Shown here: positions 14,209 through 22,935 of the stretch, one piece after another
Layout: each line of letters starts with the position of its first letter
Numbering within the stretch: the stretch's first letter is position 1
Virus record (IMG/VR): IMGVR_UViG_3300030519_000020
Span: 1 to 57,262 of that record
DNA: 57,262 nt
Direction: 5' to 3' (one strand)
DNA from: a virus
Notes under the pieces: model-generated
What the model was told of the DNA's origin: nothing
Databases searched by the model: none
The model's input: only the letters and a program-made list of their open reading frames with translations
Position numbers and translations under genes: made by a program

Positions 14209-16182
14209 ATGCCGAAACACAACGACCTATTCGGCTTGGTCCAGGGACTCAGCGACTTTTCAACCCTGGTTGAGCAGGAAGCGGCTACGGCGTTCGTTGA
14301 CATTTGGACGAGGCGTCCACCCAACAAACCACAACTCGCCTTCTGGGAGTCGAAGCGGCACATCAAGGCCATCTCTGGGGCCAATCAGTGTCTTCGCGGA
14401 GACGCCGCCGTCCTGATGTGGTGCGGGGATGAGAAACGGATCGACTGTATCGAAGTCGGTGATGAAGTGGTGGCGTTCGACTTCACCACGGGCGAGTTTG
14501 TCCCGAGCCAAGTCAAGGCCATCTTCACCAATCCGGGTCGCATCCTGCACCGATTCAAGCACTCACAGGGCTGGCTGGAGTGCAGCCAGAAGCACAAGGT
14601 GGCCGTGCAATACCCCTCCGGCCGCATCGCCCTAGTTAGGGTCATGCGGGCCGTGAAGCACCAGCTTCCGGTGTGGGTGGACAAGGAAGGCCATGCGGAA
14701 CTGTCCGAGCTGACCTACGAGGGGAAGATTGGCTACGAGCCTACCTGGGACATCAACATCGACCACCATGACCACGCCTTCGTGTGTAATAATATTGTAG
14801 TTTCCAATAGTGGTAAAAGCTTGGCTGCGGCCGTAAACATTGCTTGGGATGCCACGGGCATCTACCCGGAGTGGTATCGGGGCCCGCGCACAGTCCGAGG
14901 CATCAACGCTTGGGTGGTCGGTGAAACTACCGAGTTGACCCGAGACTCGGCCCAGAAAAAGTTGTTTGGACCCAACATCGACAAGCCCGGGTGGACGGAC
15001 AAGCCGGGTGACGAGGCCCTGATCAACTCGAAATACATCATCGACAAGCCGACTCGTAAGTCTGTTTCCGGTGCCATTGACATGGTTCGGGTGAAGCACG
15101 TCCCGAGCGACACAACGTCCCTGATTGCCTTCAAGTCGCACGGCATGGAGACAGGGGCCCTCGCCTCCTGGACTGGTGATAGGGCGTGGATCGATGAGGA
15201 ATGCCCGTTGGAGATCCTGGACGAGATCCAGGCCCGCATGTCCACCACCAACGGCTACATCTACTGCTCGTATTGCCCACAGCACGGCCGGACTCCCTTC
15301 GTGAAATCCATGGAGGAAGAAGGCCCGGACGTGTTCCTAGCCTACATGACCTATGATGACATCAACCACATCTCAGAAGAGGTGAAGGCCCGCAATATCC
15401 GCCGCTGGTCACATGATCCGGCGATGCTTGCAGCCAGAACCCAGGGCCATGCAACCTCGAATTCTGGTCTTATCTTCCCGTTCCCTACCAAGGACATCCT
15501 TTACGACCCCGCCTTGATCTCCATTGGCAAGCGGTGGAAGTTCCTGGGGGGTATGGATGTTGGCTGGACCCATCCTACGGCCGCCGTAGGGCTCGCTCTA
15601 GACCCCATGGCCGATGTTGTCTACTGCTATGTGGACTACGAGCAGGACCGCCGGCCCCCGGTTTACCACTACGGCGAGCTGGACCGCTGGGGACGGTCGA
15701 TGACATTCATGATCGACCCTGCTTCGGACCAGGTGGCCCAGAAAGATGGAGAAAAGATCCTTGAAGAGTATTGGACTCTTGCACATGGGTCTGGATATGA
15801 AAATATTGACGAAGATAAACGCAAGTTTATCAAAGCAGACAACTCGTTTTTGACTGGTATGGGGAATCTGTGGCACAGATTCAGCACTAATCGCCTATTT
15901 ATTAGCAAGAATTTGAAAAAGTTGATCGACCAATACGCGAATTACGAGTGGAACAAGAAGGGCGATGGCCCAATGGAAGAAACTCCGAGCCGGAAATATG
16001 ATATCATCACGAGTTTGCGCTATGGAGTTGGTGGTATTAACCAGTATTCTCATATTCTGAACGACTTCCCCCCTTGGATGACGGCTGAATCGTTCGAGGA
16101 ACCGATTGAGATCAAGGAGTGGTCGAAATTCCGTGCTGGTGGATCCCCACCGATCACTGACCAGTTCGGTCACACCTACTGA
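14209..16182 (+). CDS. terL: terminase large subunit, interrupted by an intein
   Basis: 657-residue precursor, about 517 residues after splicing. The ATPase domain has Walker A 'GANQ-SGKS' (split by the intein at residues 61-200) and Walker B 'RAWIDEE' near residue 325. The nuclease domain has 'GGMDVGWTHP' near residue 449 and 'RKYDIITSLRY' near 595, giving the acidic residues of the RNase H-like active site. It pumps DNA into proheads and cuts it at headful length. Start ATG 14209 is three bases after the FmdB-like gene. The nuclease part (about 15750-16060) is richer in A+T than its neighbours. Confidence 0.92.
   Translation: MPKHNDLFGLVQGLSDFSTLVEQEAATAFVDIWTRRPPNKPQLAFWESKRHIKAISGANQCLRGDAAVLMWCGDEKRIDCIEVGDEVVAFDFTTGEFVPSQVKAIFTNPGRILHRFKHSQGWLECSQKHKVAVQYPSGRIALVRVMRAVKHQLPVWVDKEGHAELSELTYEGKIGYEPTWDINIDHHDHAFVCNNIVVSNSGKSLAAAVNIAWDATGIYPEWYRGPRTVRGINAWVVGETTELTRDSAQKKLFGPNIDKPGWTDKPGDEALINSKYIIDKPTRKSVSGAIDMVRVKHVPSDTTSLIAFKSHGMETGALASWTGDRAWIDEECPLEILDEIQARMSTTNGYIYCSYCPQHGRTPFVKSMEEEGPDVFLAYMTYDDINHISEEVKARNIRRWSHDPAMLAARTQGHATSNSGLIFPFPTKDILYDPALISIGKRWKFLGGMDVGWTHPTAAVGLALDPMADVVYCYVDYEQDRRPPVYHYGELDRWGRSMTFMIDPASDQVAQKDGEKILEEYWTLAHGSGYENIDEDKRKFIKADNSFLTGMGNLWHRFSTNRLFISKNLKKLIDQYANYEWNKKGDGPMEETPSRKYDIITSLRYGVGGINQYSHILNDFPPWMTAESFEEPIEIKEWSKFRAGGSPPITDQFGHTY
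14389..14808 (+). mobile_element. mini-intein in the Walker A motif of TerL (140 aa)
   Basis: The insert starts with Cys (CLRGDAAVLMWCGDE), the intein block A pattern, and ends 'FVCNNIVVSN' before Ser of the extein. Block B is 'WLECSQKHKVAV', with Ser in place of the usual Thr but the His kept. Block F is 'WDINIDHHDHAFVCNN'. At 140 residues there is no room for a homing endonuclease. The usual penultimate His is replaced by Ser (V-S-N), which some active inteins tolerate. Without splicing the P-loop would be destroyed. Confidence 0.88.
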
Positions 16183-16357
16183 TTACTATTGTTATCAGTA
16201 TTGTTGAACAACATCCTGGATGGTGAACGGCCGAGTGGGCACAGGCCCCCATTTCCAGGGAGCCAATGCAAAAACATCCTGGCGTGGAGCCACGGTGTCG
16301 TAAGCACTCATCCCGGCGACTCAAACGAGGCCCGGTCAGCTGTAACCTCTCGTCGCT
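16183..16357. other. 175-base gap after the terminase, no gene seen
   Basis: It holds two copies of ACATCCTGG (about 16207 and 16275) and a GC-rich second half that could fold. No tRNA, promoter or terminator is convincing. A packaging (pac) signal is conceivable because it lies between terminase and portal genes. Confidence 0.35.
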
Positions 16358-16537
16358 ATGCCCAAAAAGCCTGGCGGTTTCCCCTCTGCCGGGATGATGA
16401 CTCGGGGGATTCGTGTGGGTAGTTGGTCCAAGGCCACACGCCGGGATGGCAATTACCCCGGAATCGGAATTGTATTCTCTGGAAGGGATGCTAAGACGGG
16501 GTATGCCGCTCAAATTGCCCTACGCATTGCCCGCTGA
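16358..16537 (+). CDS. possible small basic protein (59 aa)
   Basis: ATG 16358, no ribosome site. Composition is protein-like and basic (MPKKPGGFPSAGMMTRGIRV ... 'GYAAQIALRIAR'). No family recognised. It may be a nucleic-acid binder; it may also be chance. Confidence 0.4.
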   Translation: MPKKPGGFPSAGMMTRGIRVGSWSKATRRDGNYPGIGIVFSGRDAKTGYAAQIALRIAR

Positions 16538-16593
16538 GAAGTTTCGGGGTGCGTTCCAACTACAAGTGTAGGTTGATGGGGTGATGACGCAAC

Positions 16594-16624
16594 AAAAAAA
16601 TCCCCCGCTTCTCAGTTCGGGGGA
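16594..16624 (-). terminator. intrinsic terminator facing left
   Basis: TCCCCCG (16601-16607) pairs with CGGGGGA (16618-16624) over a 10-base loop. Only on the minus strand is the stem followed by a T run (TTTTTTT, from 16600-16594). It therefore stops leftward transcripts, yet no leftward gene lies nearby. It may block antisense transcription. Confidence 0.6.
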
Positions 16625-16717
16625 CCCGACAGTGGCGGCGCTTGGCACGGCGACCATCTCAAAAGGAAGTATACCTCCATGTGGCAACCGCGCAAGAGGT
16701 AAAATTTAGTCTATGAC

Positions 16718-16779
16718 TAAAAAGTAGTCATGTGTAAAAAGTAGTCATGTGTAAAAAGTACCGTTATGGATAAAAAGTA
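16718..16779 (+). repeat. four copies of TAAAAAGTA before the portal gene
   Basis: Copies at 16718-16726, 16735-16743, 16752-16760 and 16771-16779. The middle part is a perfect 17-bp tandem repeat (16724-16740 and 16741-16757: GTAGTCATGTGTAAAAA). The regular 17-19 base spacing suggests a protein-binding array. Confidence 0.65.
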
Positions 16780-16790
16780 TACACCCTGCT

Positions 16791-19157
16791 ATGATGAGCC
16801 CTGGGAGAGTGGCTGTGGCTTATCCATCGGGTGTGGGATTGGGGTCAATGGCTGCGGCAAGGATGCCGAGCGCCCCGCAGGGCGGCGGGCTCATGTCCCT
16901 TCAGCCTCCCATGTCTGGCCCGAACAGCGCCCCGCCCGACGACAAGCCGATTGGAGAAGTGGCGCACGACAACCTGGACGAGGTTGAAGGCGCTAGCAAG
17001 CTCATCGGCCAGTTCGAGAACGAGATTCAGCTTTCCGATGACGCCCGCCGGGACAAAGAGTGGGCGTGGTGCAAGATCGAAAAGTATCTGCACGGCAAGG
17101 ATGTGAATGAGCCCCGCGAGGGCTACGAAGAGTCCACATTCTTCTACCGGCGTCTTCCTCGCATCGTCCAGATTGGACGTGCCAAGCTCTACAAGCAGGT
17201 CTGCCCCCTCCAGGGCCGTCCTTGGGAGATCAAGCCGAGCCCCCGACGCCGGACCCAGATGGACCCGAAGGAAGAAGAACGGCGCGTGTCTCGTCTGCGG
17301 GAAGAATTCGAGGACATTCACGAAGCCATGGAGTTGGAAAACTGCATGGACGAGATGTGTACCCAACTTTCCTCGCTAGGCAGTTCCGTGGTGATTGGAC
17401 CGACCCAGCTCCGCCAGCCAGCGCTCCGGTGGAATGATGGCGACGAGGAGATCGACAAGGAAGACGTGCGCAAGCCGATGTGGGAGTTCATCGACCCGAA
17501 GCGGGTCTACCCGGACCCCAACACCCGGTTCCAACAGGGCCTGGAATACGTCCATGTCCACCACGTCATGTCTGCCCACCAGATCCGGAGTCTTCAGGAC
17601 GATCCGACCTTCATCAACAGCGAACTGGCCGACCTGATCATCGACATGCCGGACGGCAACTGGGCCGGTAACCTCCGGAGATGGGAAATCTTCCCGTTCC
17701 CGACGAACATCAGCAATGCGATGCTGAATCGCTACATCGTGTGGCGGCGCATTGGTGTCCTGAACTGCCAGGCGATGGAAGACCTGGGCGAAGACATCCA
17801 GTCCCACATTAAAGAACTGGAGATCACCAACGACGAAGGTGTCGTCATTGGGCATCGGGACTTCAAGGGCCTCGACAAGGCCCAGAAGAACGCTCTGATA
17901 GACGGTATTTGGGAAATCTGGTGGTGCGGGAACCATATTCTGAAGGTGTCCAAGCGCAAGTTCCAGCCCAAACGGATGTACGTCCACTTCATTCCGTTCC
18001 GGGTTGACCCGGGCAGCATCTTTGGCGTCGGGGCCGGTGAGTCTGGCCTTGAAGTCTGCGAGATGCTGATCAACATCTGCCGTTCGATTGACGATGCTTT
18101 GGCCGATACCTCTGGGTTCCAGGCGATGATCGACGCAGGGGCCATCGAGAATAAGGACCTGACCATCCGTGGCCGCAAGACGTGGCTCTGGCGGGACAAG
18201 GGCGTGGGCAAGAAAATTGGGGCTACCGGGAAGCCGATTGAACTGTTCACCGTCCCGTCCAACCTGGACAAGCTTCTGGAGTGCGCCAAGTATTTTGAGT
18301 CTCTGATCCCGGTGGTGACCGGCTTTACCGAGAATGCGGATGGCAAGGCGCTTGGATCCGGTGTCCGCACGGACGATATGCTGGAACGGATCTGGGAGTC
18401 CCTGGAAGAATTCATCAAGGACGTGGTGGGGAATGTGGACCGTTATTGGTGGAAGCCGCACCTCCGGGACTGCTACCACTGGATCAAGACATACTACGAG
18501 AACAAGGACGAGTTCATGGTCGAAGCCGACCTTCAGGTCCAGGGCGTCAAGGGCGCTCTGCGGCGCGAGATTGTCGGCCGGAAGGCCAAGGAACTATTCA
18601 AGGATCTGCACCAATACGGTCTTCCCAAGTGGATGGATGAAGTGGAGTTCCTAAAGGCCATCTCCGAAGGGATGGGCCTGGACCAGGAACTTGCCGTCAA
18701 GACGGTGGACCAGTATGTGGAGGCCATGAAACTTGAACTTCAGCAGAAGATACTGAACGATGCACCGGCCAACGCTCAAAAGGACAAGGAGCGGGCCCAT
18801 GCTTCTGCTTTGGACACCATGGCTGAGATTTTCAAGGCCGGCATGACACAGGGTAAGGACGGTCTGCCGCCCCCCATCGTCATCCCTGCGGCCGAGCAGA
18901 TGTTCAAGCTCACCGGGAAGATGGACGAGAAGACCATCGCGGCATTCGCTGTCTGGTCCACGATGCTATCCCAGCAATACCTTGCGGCGGCATCGGCTAC
19001 GGCCGAGCAGGCCAAGGTTCTGAGCAGCCCCGTTCCGATTGATGGGCCGAACGAGTTGACCCCCGCCGCCAAACAGGCCCAGCAGCAGGCCCAGCAGCCA
19101 CCACAAGGCGTTCCGCAACCTCAGCCTGCCCAACCACCCCAGGGGATGCAGTCATGA
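16791..19157 (+). CDS. portal protein (up to 788 aa)
   Basis: A dodecameric ring at the capsid vertex through which DNA passes. Recognised by size, position (terminase, portal, scaffold, capsid) and portal-like segments such as 'FFYRRLPRIVQIGRAKLYK' and 'FIDPKRVYPDPN', and a long C-terminal helical, Gln/Pro-rich tail. The start is uncertain: ATG 16791 has no ribosome site; ATG 16848 (MAAARMPSAPQGG) and ATG 16893 are alternatives. It overlaps the next gene as ATGA. Confidence 0.85.
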   Translation: MMSPGRVAVAYPSGVGLGSMAAARMPSAPQGGGLMSLQPPMSGPNSAPPDDKPIGEVAHDNLDEVEGASKLIGQFENEIQLSDDARRDKEWAWCKIEKYLHGKDVNEPREGYEESTFFYRRLPRIVQIGRAKLYKQVCPLQGRPWEIKPSPRRRTQMDPKEEERRVSRLREEFEDIHEAMELENCMDEMCTQLSSLGSSVVIGPTQLRQPALRWNDGDEEIDKEDVRKPMWEFIDPKRVYPDPNTRFQQGLEYVHVHHVMSAHQIRSLQDDPTFINSELADLIIDMPDGNWAGNLRRWEIFPFPTNISNAMLNRYIVWRRIGVLNCQAMEDLGEDIQSHIKELEITNDEGVVIGHRDFKGLDKAQKNALIDGIWEIWWCGNHILKVSKRKFQPKRMYVHFIPFRVDPGSIFGVGAGESGLEVCEMLINICRSIDDALADTSGFQAMIDAGAIENKDLTIRGRKTWLWRDKGVGKKIGATGKPIELFTVPSNLDKLLECAKYFESLIPVVTGFTENADGKALGSGVRTDDMLERIWESLEEFIKDVVGNVDRYWWKPHLRDCYHWIKTYYENKDEFMVEADLQVQGVKGALRREIVGRKAKELFKDLHQYGLPKWMDEVEFLKAISEGMGLDQELAVKTVDQYVEAMKLELQQKILNDAPANAQKDKERAHASALDTMAEIFKAGMTQGKDGLPPPIVIPAAEQMFKLTGKMDEKTIAAFAVWSTMLSQQYLAAASATAEQAKVLSSPVPIDGPNELTPAAKQAQQQAQQPPQGVPQPQPAQPPQGMQS

Positions 19158-19528
19158 GCAGCCAGCGCGATATTTTCGAGGCCAGGATCAAGTCGCTGAT
19201 GCCAGAGGTGGCTGAAGCGAATGAGCCAATGTCTGAGAAGTCCGATCTCTTGGCCAGAGACTTCCTGGATAAGTTCGGGATCACCCACGAGCAGGCATCG
19301 AGTCTGTTCCGGGACGGCAGCACCTTCCGGACGATGATCGAGCACATGTACCAGGACACGGTGGACCTCCTGCGGGACTGTGACATCACCACGGAAGGCC
19401 ATGCGATTCAGGCCCAGGCCCAATTGCTCAACCTATTCCTGTATATCCCAATCGAGATCGAAGAAATCAACGCTGCCCCAACACTGGGTCGTCAGCATTC
19501 CGCTGATCCCCAGGGGCCAGGAGCATGA
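19154..19528 (+). CDS. hypothetical protein between portal and scaffold (124 aa)
   Basis: ATG 19154 overlaps the portal stop. Helical, acidic (MSSQRDIFEARIKSLMPEVA). Position is that of small head accessory proteins. No family recognised. Confidence 0.65.
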   Translation: MSSQRDIFEARIKSLMPEVAEANEPMSEKSDLLARDFLDKFGITHEQASSLFRDGSTFRTMIEHMYQDTVDLLRDCDITTEGHAIQAQAQLLNLFLYIPIEIEEINAAPTLGRQHSADPQGPGA

Positions 19529-19529
19529 C

Positions 19530-20780
19530 ATGGCCGCACCGCAAGTGATCAACCCCCACAAGAAGGACTACAAAGCCCCCAAGCTTTCCCTGAATGACCA
19601 GGCAGCTCTGGACAAGCTCCATGAGACGCTGGGTATTCAGGTTGACCCGAATACCGGTGAACTGAGTTCCAGTTCCGGGTTCCAGGTCAGTGTGGACGCC
19701 GATGGCAAAGCCACGGTGTTCAAGGACGAAGCAGTTCAAGGAAGCAGTTTTGAAGGTGACACGGATCCCCTGGGCGGAGAAGAAACCGGCTTTGGCTCTA
19801 CTCTCCTTCAGACTGAGCATGAAGTGGTCGTCAACCCCTATGAGCGCGACAAGGTTGAGACTGGCGACGAGGCCCTTCCCCCGGAGGAATCCGAGGCAGA
19901 GCCCGAGCCGGAACCTGAACCCCAGCCCAAGCCCAAGGGACTCGACAAGCGGGAATCCGACGCCCGCAAAGCACAGTCGGAGATGATGAAGACGAAGACC
20001 AGCCTGGATAGGACTAAGCTGGAGGTGGAATCCAAGATCGCGGAGTTCCAGGATCTCATTCAGCAGGCAGAAGTGCTCAAGGCAACGGGGTCGGCTTTCG
20101 CCCCCCCGGACCTGAACCCTGCCGATGAAGCGACGATCCAAACTTACCGCGAGGACTTCCCCGAAGCCGTTTCCGTCATGGAAGCCCTGGTCGCCCCGGT
20201 TTACGCCGCGCTTGGCCAGATCAGGGAACAAACCAACGCAACCGCGCAGCGTGTGGGCGAGCATTTCGCCAAACAGCGTAGCGAAGCGGTGCAGGCCGAG
20301 ATTTACAAAGTGGTTCCGGCCGCCAAGCTTGAGCAGATCAAATCCAGCCCTGAGTTCCTGGACTGGATCACCGCTCTGCCCAAGAAGAAGCAGAACTACA
20401 TTTTCGCTGCCATGGACGGTCCTGCCAGCACTCTTGATCCGAACGATGTGATCGAAGTGCTGAACGATTTTTCCAGGGCCACCGGGACCAGCATCGGGCT
20501 CAACGCCCAGGCTGCGCCGGCCCCGAAGCGAGAACAGCGTCCTGCCATGGACACGGTGCCGAATCTGCGCACCGGTTCCGCTCTCCCGGATGTCCCTCGG
20601 GCACCCCGGAGCAACCAACCGACTCCGTTCACTCCGGAAGAAATGGCCCAGCCAGGGTTCCTCAAAGAGGGGCTTTCTGAAGGGTCGCTGGAGCAGCGGA
20701 ATCTCTTCCGCCAACGACTTGAACTGACCCAAAGTCTCAACTTCAACGGGCGCACCGCGTCCGCGTTGATGCGGGCCTAG
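19530..20780 (+). CDS. putative capsid scaffold protein (416 aa)
   Basis: ATG 19530 after CAGGAG. Lies directly before the major capsid gene. Strongly charged with an acidic repeat (EAEPEPEPEPQPKPKG), a coiled coil at about residues 145-180 and a disordered Pro/Ala-rich end. This composition, low complexity and location are characteristic of scaffolds, which shape the prohead and then leave. No protease domain is seen. Confidence 0.75.
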   Translation: MAAPQVINPHKKDYKAPKLSLNDQAALDKLHETLGIQVDPNTGELSSSSGFQVSVDADGKATVFKDEAVQGSSFEGDTDPLGGEETGFGSTLLQTEHEVVVNPYERDKVETGDEALPPEESEAEPEPEPEPQPKPKGLDKRESDARKAQSEMMKTKTSLDRTKLEVESKIAEFQDLIQQAEVLKATGSAFAPPDLNPADEATIQTYREDFPEAVSVMEALVAPVYAALGQIREQTNATAQRVGEHFAKQRSEAVQAEIYKVVPAAKLEQIKSSPEFLDWITALPKKKQNYIFAAMDGPASTLDPNDVIEVLNDFSRATGTSIGLNAQAAPAPKREQRPAMDTVPNLRTGSALPDVPRAPRSNQPTPFTPEEMAQPGFLKEGLSEGSLEQRNLFRQRLELTQSLNFNGRTASALMRA

Positions 20781-20798
20781 TTCCTTTGAACAAAGGAA
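20781..20798 (+). promoter_or_regulatory. inverted repeat over the ribosome site of the capsid gene
   Basis: TTCCTTTG-AA-CAAAGGAA. The right arm is the Shine-Dalgarno region (AAAGGAA) seven bases upstream of ATG 20805. Folding in RNA could hide or expose the ribosome site. Confidence 0.45.
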
Positions 20799-20804
20799 TT
20801 CATC

Positions 20805-21770
20805 ATGGCTATTACCCGTGTTGTCCCTACCCAGAACACCGGCATTCCTGCCGCCTCCCAGGCGCTCCTCATTGAGGAGATCGTCGAAGGTCTGACCATG
20901 GACGTGATGCGCCGGGAATCGTATCTCGGCAAGATCGCCAACACTGAAGCTCTGAAGAAGCTCGAACAGTTCGGTGATCAGATCACCTTCCGCGTGCTGA
21001 ACCCTCCTCCGATCCAGCCGTACTACGCCAATATGGACCTGGTTCCGACCGTCACCACCGGGACCAACTTCACGGTCCAGGTCAACAACGCCTTCTACGC
21101 CTACCCCACCCTGGACATCGTGGACATCAAGGAAATCAACCTCCCGCTGATGTCCCAGATCGCCCGGATGATGGCCGACGCGATGGCCGAGAACGAATAC
21201 CTGGTGGTTGTGGCTGGCCTCATCACCACGGTCTACGGCGCCCCCACGATGGTCTATGAGGGCCAGGTCCCGGGCACCGTTGCCTACAACCCGGCTGTGC
21301 CGACCTACGTGTCCAGCACTGATCGGACCGACCCGGACTACATCATCAATCAGTTCCTCGCCGCCCGGAAGGCTTACAACCAGATGGGTATCCCCCGCAA
21401 GGGCCGGTATGCGATGGTCAACTCGGACGTGGAGCAGATCCTGCTCCAGAGCGACCAGTTCACCTACCAGATCAACGGCGAGCGCAACGCCAAGATGATC
21501 GAGGACGGCGACTTCTCCATGCGCGTGGCCGGGTTCGACATTATCGTCACCGATGCCATCCCCACCGCGACCTACGGTGGCGTCTCCAATATCTGCCAGG
21601 GCGTCCTTGGCCATGTGAATGGTCTCGGCTTCGTCCGCCAGATCATGGAAACGGACATCAACTTCAAGATGCAGACCAAGGCCGGGCGTGCTTGCCGGAC
21701 CTTCGATGTGTTCGGCTACGGGCTGTCCGATAGCCGTTACATGGGCGCCTTCCCCCTGAAGGTTGCCTAG
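20805..21770 (+). CDS. major capsid protein (321 aa)
   Basis: HK97-fold-like length and order: helix-rich start (IEEIVEGLTMDVMRRESYLG), strands around 'ITFRVLNPPPIQPYY', then 'ARKAYNQMGIPRKGRYAMVN' and 'GFDIIVTDAIPTATYGG', typical of capsid proteins of short-tailed phages. Followed by a short hairpin. High usage of preferred C-ending codons fits high expression. No N-terminal protease-cleaved domain is evident. Confidence 0.85.
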   Translation: MAITRVVPTQNTGIPAASQALLIEEIVEGLTMDVMRRESYLGKIANTEALKKLEQFGDQITFRVLNPPPIQPYYANMDLVPTVTTGTNFTVQVNNAFYAYPTLDIVDIKEINLPLMSQIARMMADAMAENEYLVVVAGLITTVYGAPTMVYEGQVPGTVAYNPAVPTYVSSTDRTDPDYIINQFLAARKAYNQMGIPRKGRYAMVNSDVEQILLQSDQFTYQINGERNAKMIEDGDFSMRVAGFDIIVTDAIPTATYGGVSNICQGVLGHVNGLGFVRQIMETDINFKMQTKAGRACRTFDVFGYGLSDSRYMGAFPLKVA

Positions 21771-21788
21771 CCTTTCCTGCGGTCGCCA

Positions 21789-21811
21789 GGGGGGGGGATA
21801 GCCTTCCCCCC
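21789..21811 (+). terminator. G/C hairpin after the capsid gene
   Basis: A run of nine G, then ATAGCCTT, then CCCCCC. No T run follows, so it may slow transcription or protect mRNA 3' ends rather than terminate. A similar hairpin follows the gene ending at 34695. Confidence 0.4.
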
Positions 21812-21837
21812 GGTCCCGCCCTTTCAAGAGGTTTCAC

Positions 21838-22260
21838 ATGGCACTCAAAGACGGAATGGAAGACCACCGGGAAGAAGCGCGGAAGGCAGTCGCCATCCGA
21901 TACGATCCCTTCCCCTCTGGCCGGCGCGCCCCGGACATGATCCGGTCGAGCGGCGTGTCCGAGGAACAGTGGGTGTGGATGGTCCACCGGGCGATCACGG
22001 CCCCTGACATCCATTGCCGGCTGATCATGGCCGACAGTGAGGAAGGCAAGGCGATCATCAACGGGACCGACCTTTCCAACATCACCAACGAATTCCTGCT
22101 CGGTCTGGATCCCCCGGACGACGATACCAAACTCCGGGACATGGCCAAGCGGTTCAAGCTGGACGTGAAGCCCGGCACCAAGAAGAAGGTGACTGTTCTC
22201 CGGATCCTCACCGAGATTGAGAAGGGGGCCAAACCCTCCGAACCTGTCGCGGCCATTTAG
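21838..22260 (+). CDS. hypothetical head protein (140 aa)
   Basis: Starts after AAGAGG. Charged, with a helical end (KKVTVLRILTEIEKGAK). Position between capsid and connector genes suggests a head-completion or connector-accessory role; nothing specific is recognised. Confidence 0.6.
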   Translation: MALKDGMEDHREEARKAVAIRYDPFPSGRRAPDMIRSSGVSEEQWVWMVHRAITAPDIHCRLIMADSEEGKAIINGTDLSNITNEFLLGLDPPDDDTKLRDMAKRFKLDVKPGTKKKVTVLRILTEIEKGAKPSEPVAAI

Positions 22261-22272
22261 CGGGGCAACACC

Positions 22273-22935
22273 ATGACCCAGTATGCCTACATCCGTGACC
22301 GGATCGAGCCGTTCCGCGACGACCTCAAACCTCGTGTGGCGCAACTCTCGTATCAGGTCGCGTGTAGGCAGGTGGCTCTGGAAACCCTCGCTCTACGAGA
22401 ATTTGTCGAGTTCACGATTCCGGCGGGGACTATCTCCCAACCGATCTACGACCCTACTTACGAGAGAGAGGCAATCTACATCTTTAGGGCGAAAATCAGC
22501 GGCCATCGGCATGACCTCCCGCTCTACAACCAAGACGCGCTGGAGGATCTTTACCACAATATAACCCCTTTCGAGGGGACGATTGCAGCCTATACCACTG
22601 ACCAGGGCCAGTTCTGGCCCAATCGCCCACCCGCATCAGACACCCAGGTCATCGCAGACGTTGCCTATAAACCAATCGGCGACTTCGATGAAGTCGGATT
22701 CGGGCCTGAATTCGAGGATGCCATTGTTCACGGTGCCCTCGCCCATTACCTCGCCCTGCCGGGCTCCGGACAAGACAAGTCCGAGGCCCGGCGGCTTGAG
22801 ACACAGTTCATTACCGAGTGCAGTTCGCTCCGTGGTGCTAATCTGGTTGGAGACGCAGGCTACAAACGCGCCTCTACTGCCCCAAGGCGGCACTATTTCG
22901 GTCAGGGTTTCCACTCCAACATGCTGAGGTATTAG
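22273..22935 (+). CDS. putative head-to-tail adaptor protein (220 aa)
   Basis: Helical end segments with a beta-rich middle. 'PEFEDAIVHGALAHYLALPG' followed by an alpha-helical 'SEARRLETQFITECS' matches the C-terminal pattern of phage adaptor-type proteins. It precedes the PurD-like gene with no gap (TAG then ATG). Assignment is by pattern and location. Confidence 0.5.
   Translation: MTQYAYIRDRIEPFRDDLKPRVAQLSYQVACRQVALETLALREFVEFTIPAGTISQPIYDPTYEREAIYIFRAKISGHRHDLPLYNQDALEDLYHNITPFEGTIAAYTTDQGQFWPNRPPASDTQVIADVAYKPIGDFDEVGFGPEFEDAIVHGALAHYLALPGSGQDKSEARRLETQFITECSSLRGANLVGDAGYKRASTAPRRHYFGQGFHSNMLRY

Noticed and set aside
16766-16987. 73-codon frame overlapping the portal start
   Set aside because: Different frame from the portal and implausible cysteine/proline-rich product.
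19467-21827. A 786-codon antisense frame across scaffold and capsid genes
   Set aside because: Mirror of strongly biased codon use; no ribosome site or family; the plus-strand genes explain the region.
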